NCBI RefSeq assembly: GCF_024758725.1
Contig: NZ_CP096972.1
Coordinates: 1,780,001 to 1,844,000, forward strand
Direction: 5' to 3'
Source of the DNA: Sphingomonas sp. SUN039
Lineage (GTDB): Bacteria > Pseudomonadota > Alphaproteobacteria > Sphingomonadales > Sphingomonadaceae
Length of the DNA stretch: 64,000 bases
The notes below the pieces were generated by a model. That model was not told where the DNA came from. It saw only the letters and a list, made by a program, of their open reading frames with translations, and did not search any database. A program made the translations under genes and the position numbers. Below, one piece after another: positions 1-8,283 of the stretch (position 1 is the first letter of the stretch; each line of letters opens with the position of its first letter).

Positions 1-1
1 G

Positions 2-565
2 CGATTCTATGTGCAGTCAGGGATTTACGATGCGTTCCTCGATGGGTTCGCCAAACGCACGGCAAACGTAAAGATCGGCAACGGTCTCGATGCGGCAACG
101 AAGATGGGCCCCCTCGCCAACGTTCGCCGCCCCTCGGCCATCGGCGCGCTGGTCGACGATGCGCGGTCAAAGGGCGCGCGCATCCTGGCAGGTGGCGAAA
201 GGGGAGACGGCGGCTTCTTCTTCCAGCCGACCCTCCTCGCCGACGTACCCGACAGCGCGGACATCATGTCGAACGAACCCTTCGGCCCTGTCGCCGTCAC
301 CGCGCGGTTCGATATCTTCGACGAGGCCATCGAAAAGGCCAACCGCCTGCCCTATGGCCTTGCCGCGTTTGCCTTCACCGAAAACGGCCGCCGCGCGAAC
401 CTCCTCGGCGATGCGATCGAAAGCGGTATGGTCGGCATCAACACTTTCGCGATCTCGGGCCACGACGCCCCTTTCGGCGGGGTCAAGGATTCAGGCTTCG
501 GCAGCGAAGGCGGGCCGGAAGGGCTGGACAGCTATATGGTGGTGAAGGCAATCCACCAGGCATGA
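2..565 (+). CDS. Aldehyde dehydrogenase, C-terminal part (cut by window edge)
   Basis: The reading frame is open from the first bases, so the gene begins outside the window; about 187 C-terminal residues are seen. They carry the family signatures of the NAD(P)-dependent aldehyde dehydrogenase fold: MGPLA, the EPFGPV segment of the catalytic domain, and the C-terminal PFGGVKDSGFGSEGG motif. The catalytic cysteine would lie just upstream of the visible RFYVQSG. The closing motif resembles succinate-semialdehyde and related dehydrogenases, but the substrate cannot be named. Its stop overlaps the next start (ATGA), so it is probably co-transcribed with the thiamine-diphosphate enzyme, which suggests a catabolic pair. 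Confidence 0.9.
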   Translation, partial: RFYVQSGIYDAFLDGFAKRTANVKIGNGLDAATKMGPLANVRRPSAIGALVDDARSKGARILAGGERGDGGFFFQPTLLADVPDSADIMSNEPFGPVAVTARFDIFDEAIEKANRLPYGLAAFAFTENGRRANLLGDAIESGMVGINTFAISGHDAPFGGVKDSGFGSEGGPEGLDSYMVVKAIHQA

Positions 566-2217
566 CCAACACTCCCCGCACCGGCGGCCGCATTCTCGTC
601 GATCAGCTCATCCTTCAGGGCTGCGACCGCATCTTCCACGTTCCCGGCGAGAGCTTTCTCGCCGTGCTCGATGCGTTGCATGACACGCCGTCGATCCAGA
701 CCGTGACGTGCCGACAGGAAGGCGGCGTCGCCTTCATGGCGTGCGCCGATGGCGCGATGACGGGGCGTCCGGGGGTGGCGTTTGTCACGCGCGGGCCGGG
801 GGCGACCAATGCCAGCATCGGCGTGCATGTCGCCATGCAGGACTCGCAGCCGATGATCCTGTTCATCGGCGATGTCGACCGCGGCATGCGCGACCGCGAG
901 GGGTTTCAGGAAGTCGATTTCGCCGCGATGTTCGCGCCTCTGTGCAAATGGGCGGCGCGGATCGACGATGCCGCGCGCATCCCCGAATATGTCGCGCGCG
1001 CCTATGCCACCGCCATGGCCGGACGCCCCGGCCCGGTCGTGCTCGCCCTCCCCGAAGACATGCTGTGCGACGTCGTCGAGGCGCGCGACCGCCCGCGCAT
1101 CACCCCGCCCGAGCAGGACCCCGATGGCGCCGCGATGGAACAGGTAATGGCGCTGTTGAAAGATGCCGTCGCGCCTGTCGCCATCGTCGGCGGCGGCGGA
1201 TGGGACGCGGGATGCGGGCATTATTTCGCCGAATTCGCGACGCGGATCGGCTTGCCAGTGGCGGCAGCGTTCCGGCGGCAGGATGCCATCGACAATGCCT
1301 GCCCGGTCTATGCCGGGAATCTGGGCTATGGTCCGAACCCGAAGCTCGTCGAGCGGATCAAAAATGCCGACCTCATCCTCGTGCTCGGCGCGCGGCTGGG
1401 GGAGGCGACGACCGACGGCTACACGCTGATCACCCCCGACCATCCCGACCAGATCCTCATCCACGTCCACCCCGACCCGACCGAACTCAACCGCGTTTAC
1501 CGCACCGACCTGCCCATCTGCGCCTATCCGCATGAATTCGCCGAGATGGCGGCGCTGTGGGATGACGATATCATCCGGTTCAAGGACGGCGACGAGGCGA
1601 ACGAGGAGTGGAAGGCGTGGAGCACGCCCGCCCCGTTCGACACCAAGCTCGACCTCGGCATGTGCGTCGCGGCGATGCGCGAGCGGCTGCCGATGGACAC
1701 CTTCATCTGCAACGGCGCGGGCAATTTCAGCGGCTGGTGGCACCGCTACTGGCACTACGCGGGCCAGTCGTGCCAGCTCGCCCCCACGGCAGGGGCAATG
1801 GGTTACGGCGTCCCCGCCGCCGTCGCCGCATCGCTGCGCCACCCGCAACGCAAGGTCGTGGCGCTCGCAGGCGACGGCGATTTCCTGATGAACGGGCAGG
1901 AACTGGCAACCGCCGTACAGCACGGCGCGGACATGCTGGTGCTCGTCATCGACAACAGCGGCTACGGCACGATCCGCATGCACCAGGAACGCGAATACCC
2001 CTCAAGAGTAAGCGGCACCGTACTGAAAAATCCCGACTTCGCCGGGCTCGGGCGCGCCTATGGCGCATGGGCCGAAACCGTCGACGACACTGACGGTTTC
2101 GCCCCCGCGCTTGACCGTGCGCTGGCGCAACCGGGCGTGAAGCTGCTGCATATCAAGACAGACATCGAGCGGATTTCGGCAGGCACGACGATCAGCAAGC
2201 TGAGAGGACAGCGATGA
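562..2217 (+). CDS. Thiamine-diphosphate-dependent enzyme (acetolactate synthase/decarboxylase family)
   Basis: 551 residues, the normal length for the acetolactate synthase-like superfamily. The N-terminal PYR domain has the activating glutamate in HVPGES (Glu30); a central Rossmann-type domain follows (about 190-320); the C-terminal domain has the ThDP/Mg signature starting GDGDFLMNGQE near residue 437 and ending in IDN about 28 residues later. It should bind ThDP and decarboxylate or ligate a 2-keto acid; the actual substrate is unknown. It overlaps the preceding aldehyde dehydrogenase and the following secreted protein by four bases each, so the three form one transcript. It is unlikely to be the biosynthetic IlvB because no IlvH partner is next to it. 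Confidence 0.85.
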   Translation: MTNTPRTGGRILVDQLILQGCDRIFHVPGESFLAVLDALHDTPSIQTVTCRQEGGVAFMACADGAMTGRPGVAFVTRGPGATNASIGVHVAMQDSQPMILFIGDVDRGMRDREGFQEVDFAAMFAPLCKWAARIDDAARIPEYVARAYATAMAGRPGPVVLALPEDMLCDVVEARDRPRITPPEQDPDGAAMEQVMALLKDAVAPVAIVGGGGWDAGCGHYFAEFATRIGLPVAAAFRRQDAIDNACPVYAGNLGYGPNPKLVERIKNADLILVLGARLGEATTDGYTLITPDHPDQILIHVHPDPTELNRVYRTDLPICAYPHEFAEMAALWDDDIIRFKDGDEANEEWKAWSTPAPFDTKLDLGMCVAAMRERLPMDTFICNGAGNFSGWWHRYWHYAGQSCQLAPTAGAMGYGVPAAVAASLRHPQRKVVALAGDGDFLMNGQELATAVQHGADMLVLVIDNSGYGTIRMHQEREYPSRVSGTVLKNPDFAGLGRAYGAWAETVDDTDGFAPALDRALAQPGVKLLHIKTDIERISAGTTISKLRGQR

Positions 2218-2921
2218 TCCGCTTTTTCTTCCCGCTTGCGCTGCTCTCGCCCGCCGTCGCCTTCGCGCAGACCCCCGAGTGCAAAGGGGGAGTCGATTTG
2301 GGCGGTCAGGAATATACAGTCGATCTGGCCGTCGGGCGGGTCAAGCCGGGCGCGGCGCGGGTTCTTTTCCGGCGCGACCCGGATTGCGCCGACGCTGCGC
2401 CGGGCTGTCGCCAAAGCGCCTATGTCGTTCCAGGTGACGAGGTCATCGTCAAGCACCTCGCGGCGACACGCGCATGCGCCGTGTTCTTGAGTCCGAAGGG
2501 GCGCGACACGGCGGGATGGCTACCGCGTGCGGCCTTGTCGGTCGCACCGGCAGCAACGGTGCCGCTGTCGGCATGGGTCGGGGAATGGGGGCAAATCGAA
2601 GCGTCGATTACGATCAAGGCGTTGTCCGGCGGACGGCTGAAAATTTCCGGCGAGGCAACATACGGTGCCCTCGACCCGCAACGCGTCAAAATCGGCGCGA
2701 TCCACACCGGCGAAATTGCGGCGGTTGCGAAGCCCGAGGCAAACGGTCTGAGCTTTGCGATGGGCGACGATGCTACCCTGCCGTATCGGTCGGCGGGACT
2801 TTATGACTGCGCGGTGAAAATGCAACGCGTCGGACGCTGGCTGCTCGTCGACGACAACAACAATTGCGGCGGGATGAATGTCGCGTTTCGCGGCATCTAC
2901 GAGCGCGCGCGCCGCAAATAG
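2214..2921 (+). CDS. Secreted protein of unknown function
   Basis: 235 residues starting with a clear Sec signal peptide (hydrophobic core, cleavage probably after AFAQ near residue 19). The mature part has several cysteines (PECK, CADAAPGC, TRACA, DCAVK, NNNCGG), consistent with periplasmic disulphides. The region around residues 55-105 reads like a small SH3-type beta domain (YVVPGDEVIVKH, then GWLPRAALS), and the C-terminal half (about 115-235) reads like a small beta barrel. The start overlaps the stop of the ThDP enzyme (ATGA). No family could be named with confidence; an envelope or inhibitor-type role is only a guess. Confidence 0.7.
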   Translation: MIRFFFPLALLSPAVAFAQTPECKGGVDLGGQEYTVDLAVGRVKPGAARVLFRRDPDCADAAPGCRQSAYVVPGDEVIVKHLAATRACAVFLSPKGRDTAGWLPRAALSVAPAATVPLSAWVGEWGQIEASITIKALSGGRLKISGEATYGALDPQRVKIGAIHTGEIAAVAKPEANGLSFAMGDDATLPYRSAGLYDCAVKMQRVGRWLLVDDNNNCGGMNVAFRGIYERARRK

Positions 2922-2924
2922 CGA

Positions 2925-2956
2925 AAGGGCCGCACCGGTTTCCCGGCACGGCCCTT
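2925..2956. terminator. Bidirectional terminator between convergent genes
   Basis: Arms AAGGGCCG and CGGCCCTT enclose an inner CCGG/CCGG stem. The hairpin is followed by CTTCTTCC on the plus strand and by TTTCG on the minus strand. It sits between the convergent secreted-protein and csbD genes. Confidence 0.7.
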
Positions 2957-2974
2957 CTTCCGCTGACGAATGCG

Positions 2975-3157
2975 TCAGATCTTGTCGTTGAAAGCGCCCT
3001 TTACGGCACCGACGCCTTTTTGCAGGTCGCCCTTGGCTTCCTGGACATCGCCTTCGGCCTTCAGCTGCTCGTTGTCGGTCGCCTCGCCGATGGCGCGCTT
3101 GGCCTTGCCGACGGCTTCATTGGTGTAGCCCTTGGCCTTGTCGATCAGTTCGCCCAT
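2975..3157 (-). CDS. CsbD family stress protein
   Basis: 60 residues beginning MGELIDKAKGYTNEAVGKAK. The repeated K-G/A-K-x-x-x-G-E pattern, charged helices and no membrane segment are typical of the CsbD family, small hydrophilic general-stress proteins of unknown mechanism. The short start at 3157 is preferred over the longer open frame because GGAG lies seven bases upstream and the upstream frame has no similarity to the family. It is a single-gene unit facing the terminator at 2925-2956. Confidence 0.88.
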   Translation of the reverse strand: MGELIDKAKGYTNEAVGKAKRAIGEATDNEQLKAEGDVQEAKGDLQKGVGAVKGAFNDKI

Positions 3158-3243
3158 GACGCATCTCCATTTACACGGCACCGGGGGTGGTGTCGGGGAT
3201 GCAAACGGGCGAAATCCGTTCCGGTTCCGCCAGATAAGGTGAG

Positions 3244-4239
3244 CTAGATAAGCCCCGCAAGCGGCGAGCTCGGATCGGCATAGCGGCGTAGCCCCATCCG
3301 CCCGCTGCGATACGCCAGCCGCCCGCTTTCGACCGCCAGCTTCATCGCGCGCGCCATCCGGATCGGGTCTTTCGCCTCGGCAATGGCGGTATTCATCAGC
3401 ACGCCGTCGCAACCGAGTTCCATCGCGACCGCCGCGTCCGACGCCGTCCCGACACCCGCATCGACCAGTACCGGCACTTTCGCCCCCTCAACGATCAGGC
3501 GGATCGTCACGCGGTTCTGGATGCCCAGCCCTGAGCCGATCGGCGCGCCCAAGGGCATGATTGCGACCGCACCCGCTTCCTCCAGCTGCTTCGCGGCAAT
3601 CGGATCATCGACGCAATAGACCATCGGCTCGAAGCCCTCGCGGACCAGCACTTCGGTCGCTTTCAGCGTTTCGCGCATGTCCGGGTAAAGCGTCTTGGCT
3701 TCGCCGAGCACCTCCAGCTTGACGAGGTTCCACCCCCCCGCCTCGCGCGCCAACCGGAGCGTGCGGATCGCGTCATCGGCGGTGAAGCACCCGGCGGTGT
3801 TCGGCAGGTAGGTGATCTTCTTGGGGTCGATATAATCCATCAGCAGCGGCGCATTGCGGTCGCTGACGTTCACCCGCCGCACCGCGACGGTAACGATCTC
3901 CGCCCCCGATGCCGCGACCGCAGCTGCATTCTCCTCGAACGACTTGTACTTGCCCGTCCCGACGATCAGCCGCGAGGTGAAGGTGCGGCCCGCGACCGTC
4001 CATGTATCGGCGTCTTCGTGATCGCCGCCGCCCACGAACGTCACGATCTCGATCTCGTCGCCGTCTTCGACAATCACCTGCGCCAGCGTCGAACGCGGCA
4101 CGATTTCCAGGTTGCGCTCGACCGCCACCCGCGCCGGGTCCAGTCCCAGCTCGTTCGCCAGATCGGCAAAGCTGATCCCCGCCGCCACGCGGCGGTGCTC
4201 GCCGTTCACCCGGATGCTGATCGTGCCGTCTGCGCTCAT
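3244..4239 (-). CDS. thiG: Fused sulfur carrier ThiS / thiazole synthase ThiG
   Basis: 331 residues. Residues 1-72 are a ThiS ubiquitin-like domain ending in GGG (70-72); residues 79-331 are ThiG, with the Schiff-base lysine region [15 protein letters not shown] and the phosphate-binding ends ([19 protein letters not shown]). It makes the thiazole phosphate of thiamine from dehydroglycine, DXP and thiocarboxylated ThiS. Fusion of the two is known in alphaproteobacteria. The start at 4239 matches the beginning of the ThiS domain; the longer frame upstream has no similarity. No thiamine riboswitch signature (CTGAGA) is seen in the 76-base gap to the divergent SDR gene. Confidence 0.95.
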   Translation of the reverse strand: MSADGTISIRVNGEHRRVAAGISFADLANELGLDPARVAVERNLEIVPRSTLAQVIVEDGDEIEIVTFVGGGDHEDADTWTVAGRTFTSRLIVGTGKYKSFEENAAAVAASGAEIVTVAVRRVNVSDRNAPLLMDYIDPKKITYLPNTAGCFTADDAIRTLRLAREAGGWNLVKLEVLGEAKTLYPDMRETLKATEVLVREGFEPMVYCVDDPIAAKQLEEAGAVAIMPLGAPIGSGLGIQNRVTIRLIVEGAKVPVLVDAGVGTASDAAVAMELGCDGVLMNTAIAEAKDPIRMARAMKLAVESGRLAYRSGRMGLRRYADPSSPLAGLI

Positions 4240-4315
4240 CGTCTGCCTTTGCGTGTGTATGCCCGCGCATATAGGGAGTGGCTTCGACGACGGGCAACCG
4301 ATTAAGGAGAAACGC

Positions 4316-5044
4316 ATGGGCGGGGCAGCATTGATCGTGGGCGCGGGCGATGCCACCGGTGGCGCGATTGCCCGGGCGTTTGCGCGCGAAGGGCTGACGG
4401 CCTGCGTCAACCGCCGCGCGACGAACGCCGACAAGCTGGAGGCGCTGGCAGCGTCGATCCGCGCAGAGGGCCACGCCGCGCGCGCCTACCCCGGCGACGC
4501 CCGCGAGGAGGATGACGTCGTCGCAATAGTCGAGGCCATAGAGCGCGATATCGGCCCCATCGAAGTCGCGGTGTTCAACATCGGCGCGAACGTCAATTTC
4601 CCGATCACCGAAATGACGGCGCGGGTGTACCGCAAGGTCTGGGAAATGGCGTGCTTCGGCGGGTTCCTGATGGGCCGCGAAGCCGCGCGCGTCATGCTCC
4701 CGCGCGGACGCGGCACGATCATCTTCACCGGCGCGACTGCATCGTTGCGCGGCGGCAGCGGCTATGCGGCGTTCGCCGGCGCAAAAGCCAGCTTGCGGAT
4801 GCTCGCCCAAAGCATGGCGCGCGAACTCGGGCCCAAGAACATCCATGTCGCGCATTCGATCATCGACGGCCCCATCGACACCGATTTCATCGCGACCCGC
4901 GTGCCCGACATCGACGCGATGCGCGCTCGCGACGCGGTGCTCAGCCCCGACGCCATCGCGGCGGCCTATGTGATGCTCCACAAACAGCATCGCAGCGCCT
5001 GGACGCACGAGCTCGACCTGCGCCCCTGGACGGAGAGTTTCTGA
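4316..5044 (+). CDS. SDR family oxidoreductase with Phe at the catalytic Tyr position
   Basis: 242 residues with a Rossmann fold typical of short-chain dehydrogenases: N-terminal nucleotide loop [18 protein letters not shown] in place of NNAG, and a long active-site helix. The usual YxxxK reads FAGAK, so the general-acid tyrosine is phenylalanine; a tyrosine occurs three residues earlier (GYAAFAGAK). After it comes [19 protein letters not shown], which I recall from a subfamily that shares this change. The start is fixed by AAGGAG at 4304-4309. The stop overlaps the next start (TGATG), so it is co-translated with the chromene-carboxylate isomerase-like gene. Its redox role is uncertain. Confidence 0.82.
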   Translation: MGGAALIVGAGDATGGAIARAFAREGLTACVNRRATNADKLEALAASIRAEGHAARAYPGDAREEDDVVAIVEAIERDIGPIEVAVFNIGANVNFPITEMTARVYRKVWEMACFGGFLMGREAARVMLPRGRGTIIFTGATASLRGGSGYAAFAGAKASLRMLAQSMARELGPKNIHVAHSIIDGPIDTDFIATRVPDIDAMRARDAVLSPDAIAAAYVMLHKQHRSAWTHELDLRPWTESF

Positions 5045-5640
5045 TGACGAAAACGCTCGAATTCGTGTTCGATCCCGGCGGGCCGAACAGCTATCTGGCG
5101 TGGAAGGCCTTGCCGCCGATCCTCGAACGCACGGGCGCGACGCTCGTCTATCGCCCGGTGTCGCTAGGCGGCCTGTTCAAGCTGACCGGCAACCGCCCCC
5201 CGCTGGTCCGCTATGCCGACAGTCCCGCCAAATGGGCGTATGAACAGCTCGAATTCCAGCGCTTCGTCGCCGCGCACCGCATCCCGTTCCGGATGAACCC
5301 GGTATTCCCGCAAAACACGCTCACCCTGATGCGCGTCGCCGTCGCGTGCGAAGCGGCAGGCAGCCTCGACACCTTCGTCCCCGCCGCCATGGCCGCGATG
5401 TGGGAACAGGAACGCGACCTCGGCGACCCGGCGGTGATCGCCGCAACGCTCGACGAAGCCGGACTCGACGGCCCCGCCCTCCTCGCCCGCGCCGCCGATC
5501 AAGACATCAAGGACACCCTCGTCGCCCAAACCGAAGCCGCCGCTGCCCGCGGCGTATTCGGCGTGCCGACATTCTTTGTCGGGGACGAGATGTTCTGGGG
5601 GAAGGAGCGGCTGGCGCAGGTCGAGGCTGCGTTGGGGTGA
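5044..5640 (+). CDS. 2-hydroxychromene-2-carboxylate isomerase family protein (DsbA-like kappa GST fold)
   Basis: 198 residues. It opens with EFVFDPGGPNSYLAWKALPP (the kappa-class glutathione-transferase motif, serine in place of the thioredoxin cysteine), has a helical insert (about 60-150), and ends with RGVFGVPTFFVGDEMFWGKERL, the cis-proline glutathione-binding segment. Members use glutathione to isomerise hydroxychromene carboxylates in naphthalene-type degradation, but many homologues sit outside such pathways. Here the only partner is the overlapping SDR, so a role in xenobiotic or aldehyde metabolism is inferred. Confidence 0.87.
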   Translation: MTKTLEFVFDPGGPNSYLAWKALPPILERTGATLVYRPVSLGGLFKLTGNRPPLVRYADSPAKWAYEQLEFQRFVAAHRIPFRMNPVFPQNTLTLMRVAVACEAAGSLDTFVPAAMAAMWEQERDLGDPAVIAATLDEAGLDGPALLARAADQDIKDTLVAQTEAAAARGVFGVPTFFVGDEMFWGKERLAQVEAALG

Positions 5641-5644
5641 GCGG

Positions 5645-5842
5645 TCAGCCCGGAAAGAACAGCTTGCCCAGCGCCGCACCGGCACCGATCAACGCCGCCA
5701 TCGCCAGCGCGCCCTGAAAAAACATCTGCGGCGTGGCGAGCCGCGTTTCCTGAATCAGCTTGTCGGTCCGCACCCGCATCTCCGCAATGCGGACAAGCTG
5801 CTACTCGATGTCGAGCACTTCATGTTGTGGAGCGGTAGCCAT
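5645..5842 (-). pseudogene. Small membrane-anchored protein gene interrupted by one stop codon
   Basis: Read from ATG at 5842, the frame gives MATAPQHEVLDIE, then TAG at 5803-5801, then an uninterrupted QLVRIAEMRVRTDK continuing 51 residues to TGA at 5647-5645. The second half has a charged helix followed by a hydrophobic glycine/alanine helix ending GKLFFPG, which reads as a real single-pass membrane protein. The codon after the stop is CAG, and a single C-to-T change of CAG would create the TAG. Translation could restart at the internal ATG of MRVRTDK. It occupies most of the 360-base gap 5641-6001; nothing else is seen there except an AT-rich tail (5880-6001) that joins the next gene. Confidence 0.55.
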
Positions 5843-6001
5843 GACAATTCCCTAGCCTTACGCCGTCTGAAAATCAATATCGGCATCGCACTTTATTGGG
5901 GCTAGGTGGAGACGACGTTGAAGCGAACAGAGGTCGCGCACGCGAATAATCGGGGAACGAGGTTGGATTTTCTAACAGAACCGCAATTTCGAATGAGGAA
6001 T

Positions 6002-7156
6002 CTAGGCGGGGGAATTAAATGCCACTAGAGAACCTATTCCCGACGATAATAATTCTGGTTCAACCAAAGAACTGGCACTATGACCCAGAAATTGTTCCAT
6101 AGCTTGTTGAGCTGCTACGTTTAGTTTTGCTAAGGCGTTATCAAATTCGATCAGACCGTTATCACGCGCCTTTATTGCTGCCTCCAATTCAGCACGAGCT
6201 GCTACAAATTCGGGCGCAGAATCTGGCACGCTGCGGCCAGCCATCGAAGTTATTGCCGCAGTGAGCGTTGCGATCTGCGGTTCAAACTGACTCATTGCAG
6301 CAGATCGACCGGACATAATTTGTTCGCGATAGCAGGCAAACATTTTTAGAGCGAAGGGAGCAACTTCTGATCTCAATCTTTGCTGGAATGCGATTTGCTT
6401 TTGGGCGGCTTCTTGTTGAGCAGATTGGGCGAGCGCGGCTGCTAAGGCGGCTGTGCGTCGACCCGCATCCTTAATAAAACGCAGAGTAATGCTCGGCACA
6501 TCTACGGACATAGACGTAGGTTGCATCGATATCTCAGGAATATCGACTTTTATCTCCCTGCGCTCCATCGATACGCTCGGGACGCCAAAAATGATATGCT
6601 GCGTCCGCATTACTATCACCGGAACATCGATGTATGTCGGTTCCCACTCTACAGTAACCTCCGGCAAGTCGGTACACACTCGCGCCCAGCTTGGTCCCAC
6701 ACAATGAGTGACCATTCGTGTACGCGAATGAGGGATAGGAGGACCTTCTTGTCGCCTCATCTCAGTTGTCGGAATATCAAAACTTAAGTCGGCGTCATGT
6801 ATCGAGACAACCGGAAGATCGAAGCTGAACGCCCGCGTCGTCAACGAGGTTTGTGGGACATCTAGCACTACACTCTGCCGATATGTTGTAATCTCTAGGG
6901 TAAAGAGCGAACCAATTGCTCGGCCAATCGTACCGCCAACAATGACGCCTGTCGGACCGCCAAGTAGGCCGCCAACTGTTGCTCCTGCAACCGCGCCCAC
7001 ACCGGCCGCCAAGTCGTTGTCGGCTTCGAAGTCGTTCGCAATCTCGTTCGCGCGTTGCTCGGTAGAAATCGCAATTGATGCAAGCTCGTTGTTAAGAGCA
7101 GTTTGCACTTCTGAGAGCTTGTTCTCAAAATCGCTCTTTTCCGACTCGCAGGTCAT
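6002..7156 (-). CDS. Protein of unknown function with a 14-residue tandem beta repeat and a glycine zipper
   Basis: 384 residues, no signal peptide. Layout: charged coiled-coil-like helix (1-50); glycine-rich hydrophobic stretch (about 52-83: GVGAVAGATVGGLLGG then GVIVGGTIG) like glycine zippers of membrane-inserting proteins; repeat domain (98-231) with a D-[VIL]-P pattern whose prolines fall at 101, 115, 129, 165, 179, 193, 207 and 221; long alanine/glutamine-rich helical C-terminus (232-384). A 22-residue insertion with two cysteines (152, 161) separates repeat 3 from 4. The gene is visibly richer in A/T than its neighbours and uses different codons, suggesting transfer. No family is recognised; scaffold, pore or toxin-like roles are all open. 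Confidence 0.75.
   Translation of the reverse strand: MTCESEKSDFENKLSEVQTALNNELASIAISTEQRANEIANDFEADNDLAAGVGAVAGATVGGLLGGPTGVIVGGTIGRAIGSLFTLEITTYRQSVVLDVPQTSLTTRAFSFDLPVVSIHDADLSFDIPTTEMRRQEGPPIPHSRTRMVTHCVGPSWARVCTDLPEVTVEWEPTYIDVPVIVMRTQHIIFGVPSVSMERREIKVDIPEISMQPTSMSVDVPSITLRFIKDAGRRTAALAAALAQSAQQEAAQKQIAFQQRLRSEVAPFALKMFACYREQIMSGRSAAMSQFEPQIATLTAAITSMAGRSVPDSAPEFVAARAELEAAIKARDNGLIEFDNALAKLNVAAQQAMEQFLGHSASSLVEPELLSSGIGSLVAFNSPA
6464..6865 (-). repeat. Eight-unit 14-residue coding repeat inside the 6002-7156 gene
   Basis: Units (in protein order) start LDVPQTSL, FDLPVVSI, FDIPTTEM, TDLPEVTV, IDVPVIVM, FGVPSVSM, VDIPEISM and VDVPSITL. Spacing is exactly 14 residues within the first three and within the last five; 36 residues separate the third and fourth prolines. 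The rough consensus is hydrophobic-D-[VIL]-P-x-[VIT]-S-[ML] followed by six polar or hydrophobic residues. The regular period suggests stacked beta strands. Confidence 0.85.
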
Positions 7157-7354
7157 TTCGCTCTCCGTCCCACCACATCATCGACTATATGTTGTCTGCC
7201 TGCCTTTGCAAATGGCATGGTGAATTACGGTAACAGTTGCGAAATTCGGCTAAAATTCGGACTCATCGCTTGCTTTGGCTCTCCACAAGGGGCCAGCCAA
7301 CAAGGTGGCCTCACACGCTGTTCCTTCGCTCAAGCCCGCGCTACGCCCCGCCCC

Positions 7355-7786
7355 ATGCCCACAATCTTCGTCCTCAACGGCCCCAACCTCAACCTGCTCG
7401 GCACGCGCGAGCCGGAGATTTACGGGCACCAGACGCTCGATGACATCGCGGGGATGCTCGAGGATCAGGCGCGCCCGCTCGGCCTGACCATCGACATGCG
7501 CCAGTCGAACCACGAGGGGCATCTGATCGACTGGTTGCACGAGGCGAATGCGGTGGGTGCGAAGGCCGTGCTGCTCAACGCGGGCGGCTATACCCATACC
7601 TCGATCGCGATCCATGACGCGATCAAGTCGATCGCGGTGCCGGTGATCGAGGTCCACCTGTCCGACCCGCACAAGCGCGAGGAATTCCGCCACCTGAGCT
7701 ATATCGGCATGGCCGCTGTCGCCTGTTTTGCCGGCCACGGCGCGGCGTCGTACACGCTGGCGCTGGACGCGGCGGCCAAGCTCTGA
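7355..7786 (+). CDS. aroQ: 3-dehydroquinate dehydratase, type II
   Basis: 143 residues, the usual length. The N-terminus has NGPNLNLLGTREPEIYG, holding the catalytic arginine and tyrosine; the middle has NAGGYTHTS, and EVHLSDPHKREEFRH carries the active-site histidine. It dehydrates 3-dehydroquinate to 3-dehydroshikimate in the shikimate pathway and forms dodecamers in the cytosol. The start at 7355 matches the family; the open frame further upstream has no similarity. It lies 32 bases before accB, an arrangement conserved in alphaproteobacteria. Confidence 0.96.
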   Translation: MPTIFVLNGPNLNLLGTREPEIYGHQTLDDIAGMLEDQARPLGLTIDMRQSNHEGHLIDWLHEANAVGAKAVLLNAGGYTHTSIAIHDAIKSIAVPVIEVHLSDPHKREEFRHLSYIGMAAVACFAGHGAASYTLALDAAAKL

Positions 7787-7818
7787 CAATTGGGCACAAA
7801 CGCTAAACAGGGGTCCAC

Positions 7819-8283
7819 ATGACCGAAAAATCAGGCGCGATGCAGGTCGATGCCGCGCTCGTGCGCCAGCTTGCCGAGCTGCTCGACGAAACCAAACTCA
7901 CCGAAATCGAGGTTCAGGACGGCGAACGCCGCATCAAGGTTGCACGCAAGGCCGCTTCGGTGGTCGCCTCCGCGCCTGCCGCCGCCCCGGCCGCAGCCCC
8001 CGTCGCGGTTGCGGTTGCTGCCCCGGCTGCTGCACCCGTCGCCGACACCGCCAATGCGCTCAAATCGCCGATGGTCGGCACCGTCTATCTCTTCCCCGAA
8101 CCCGGCGCGAAGCCCTTCGTCAACGTCGGCGACACGGTGAAAGAGGGCCAGACGCTGGTCATTATCGAGGCGATGAAGGTCATGAACCCCATCGCTGCGA
8201 CCAAGGGCGGCACCGTCACGCGTATCTGCGTCGATAACGGCCAGCCGGTCGAATACGACCAGCCCCTCGTCGTGATCGACTAG
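7819..8283 (+). CDS. accB: Biotin carboxyl carrier protein of acetyl-CoA carboxylase
   Basis: 154 residues: an N-terminal helical part (1-50), an alanine/proline/valine-rich flexible linker (about 52-78), and a biotinyl domain with the modification site EAMKVMNP, lysine 120. It carries carboxybiotin between the carboxylase (AccC) and the transferase in fatty acid synthesis. The stop codon is directly followed by the accC start, so the two are translated together in fixed ratio. The linker length is normal for the group. Confidence 0.97.
   Translation: MTEKSGAMQVDAALVRQLAELLDETKLTEIEVQDGERRIKVARKAASVVASAPAAAPAAAPVAVAVAAPAAAPVADTANALKSPMVGTVYLFPEPGAKPFVNVGDTVKEGQTLVIIEAMKVMNPIAATKGGTVTRICVDNGQPVEYDQPLVVID

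Noticed and set aside
532-1983. 483-codon minus-strand frame over the ThDP enzyme
   Set aside because: Antisense to a gene with clear family motifs; no start signal or similarity.
4240-4315. Possible thiamine riboswitch before thiSG
   Set aside because: No CTGAGA box or TPP-type stem; the gap is too short.
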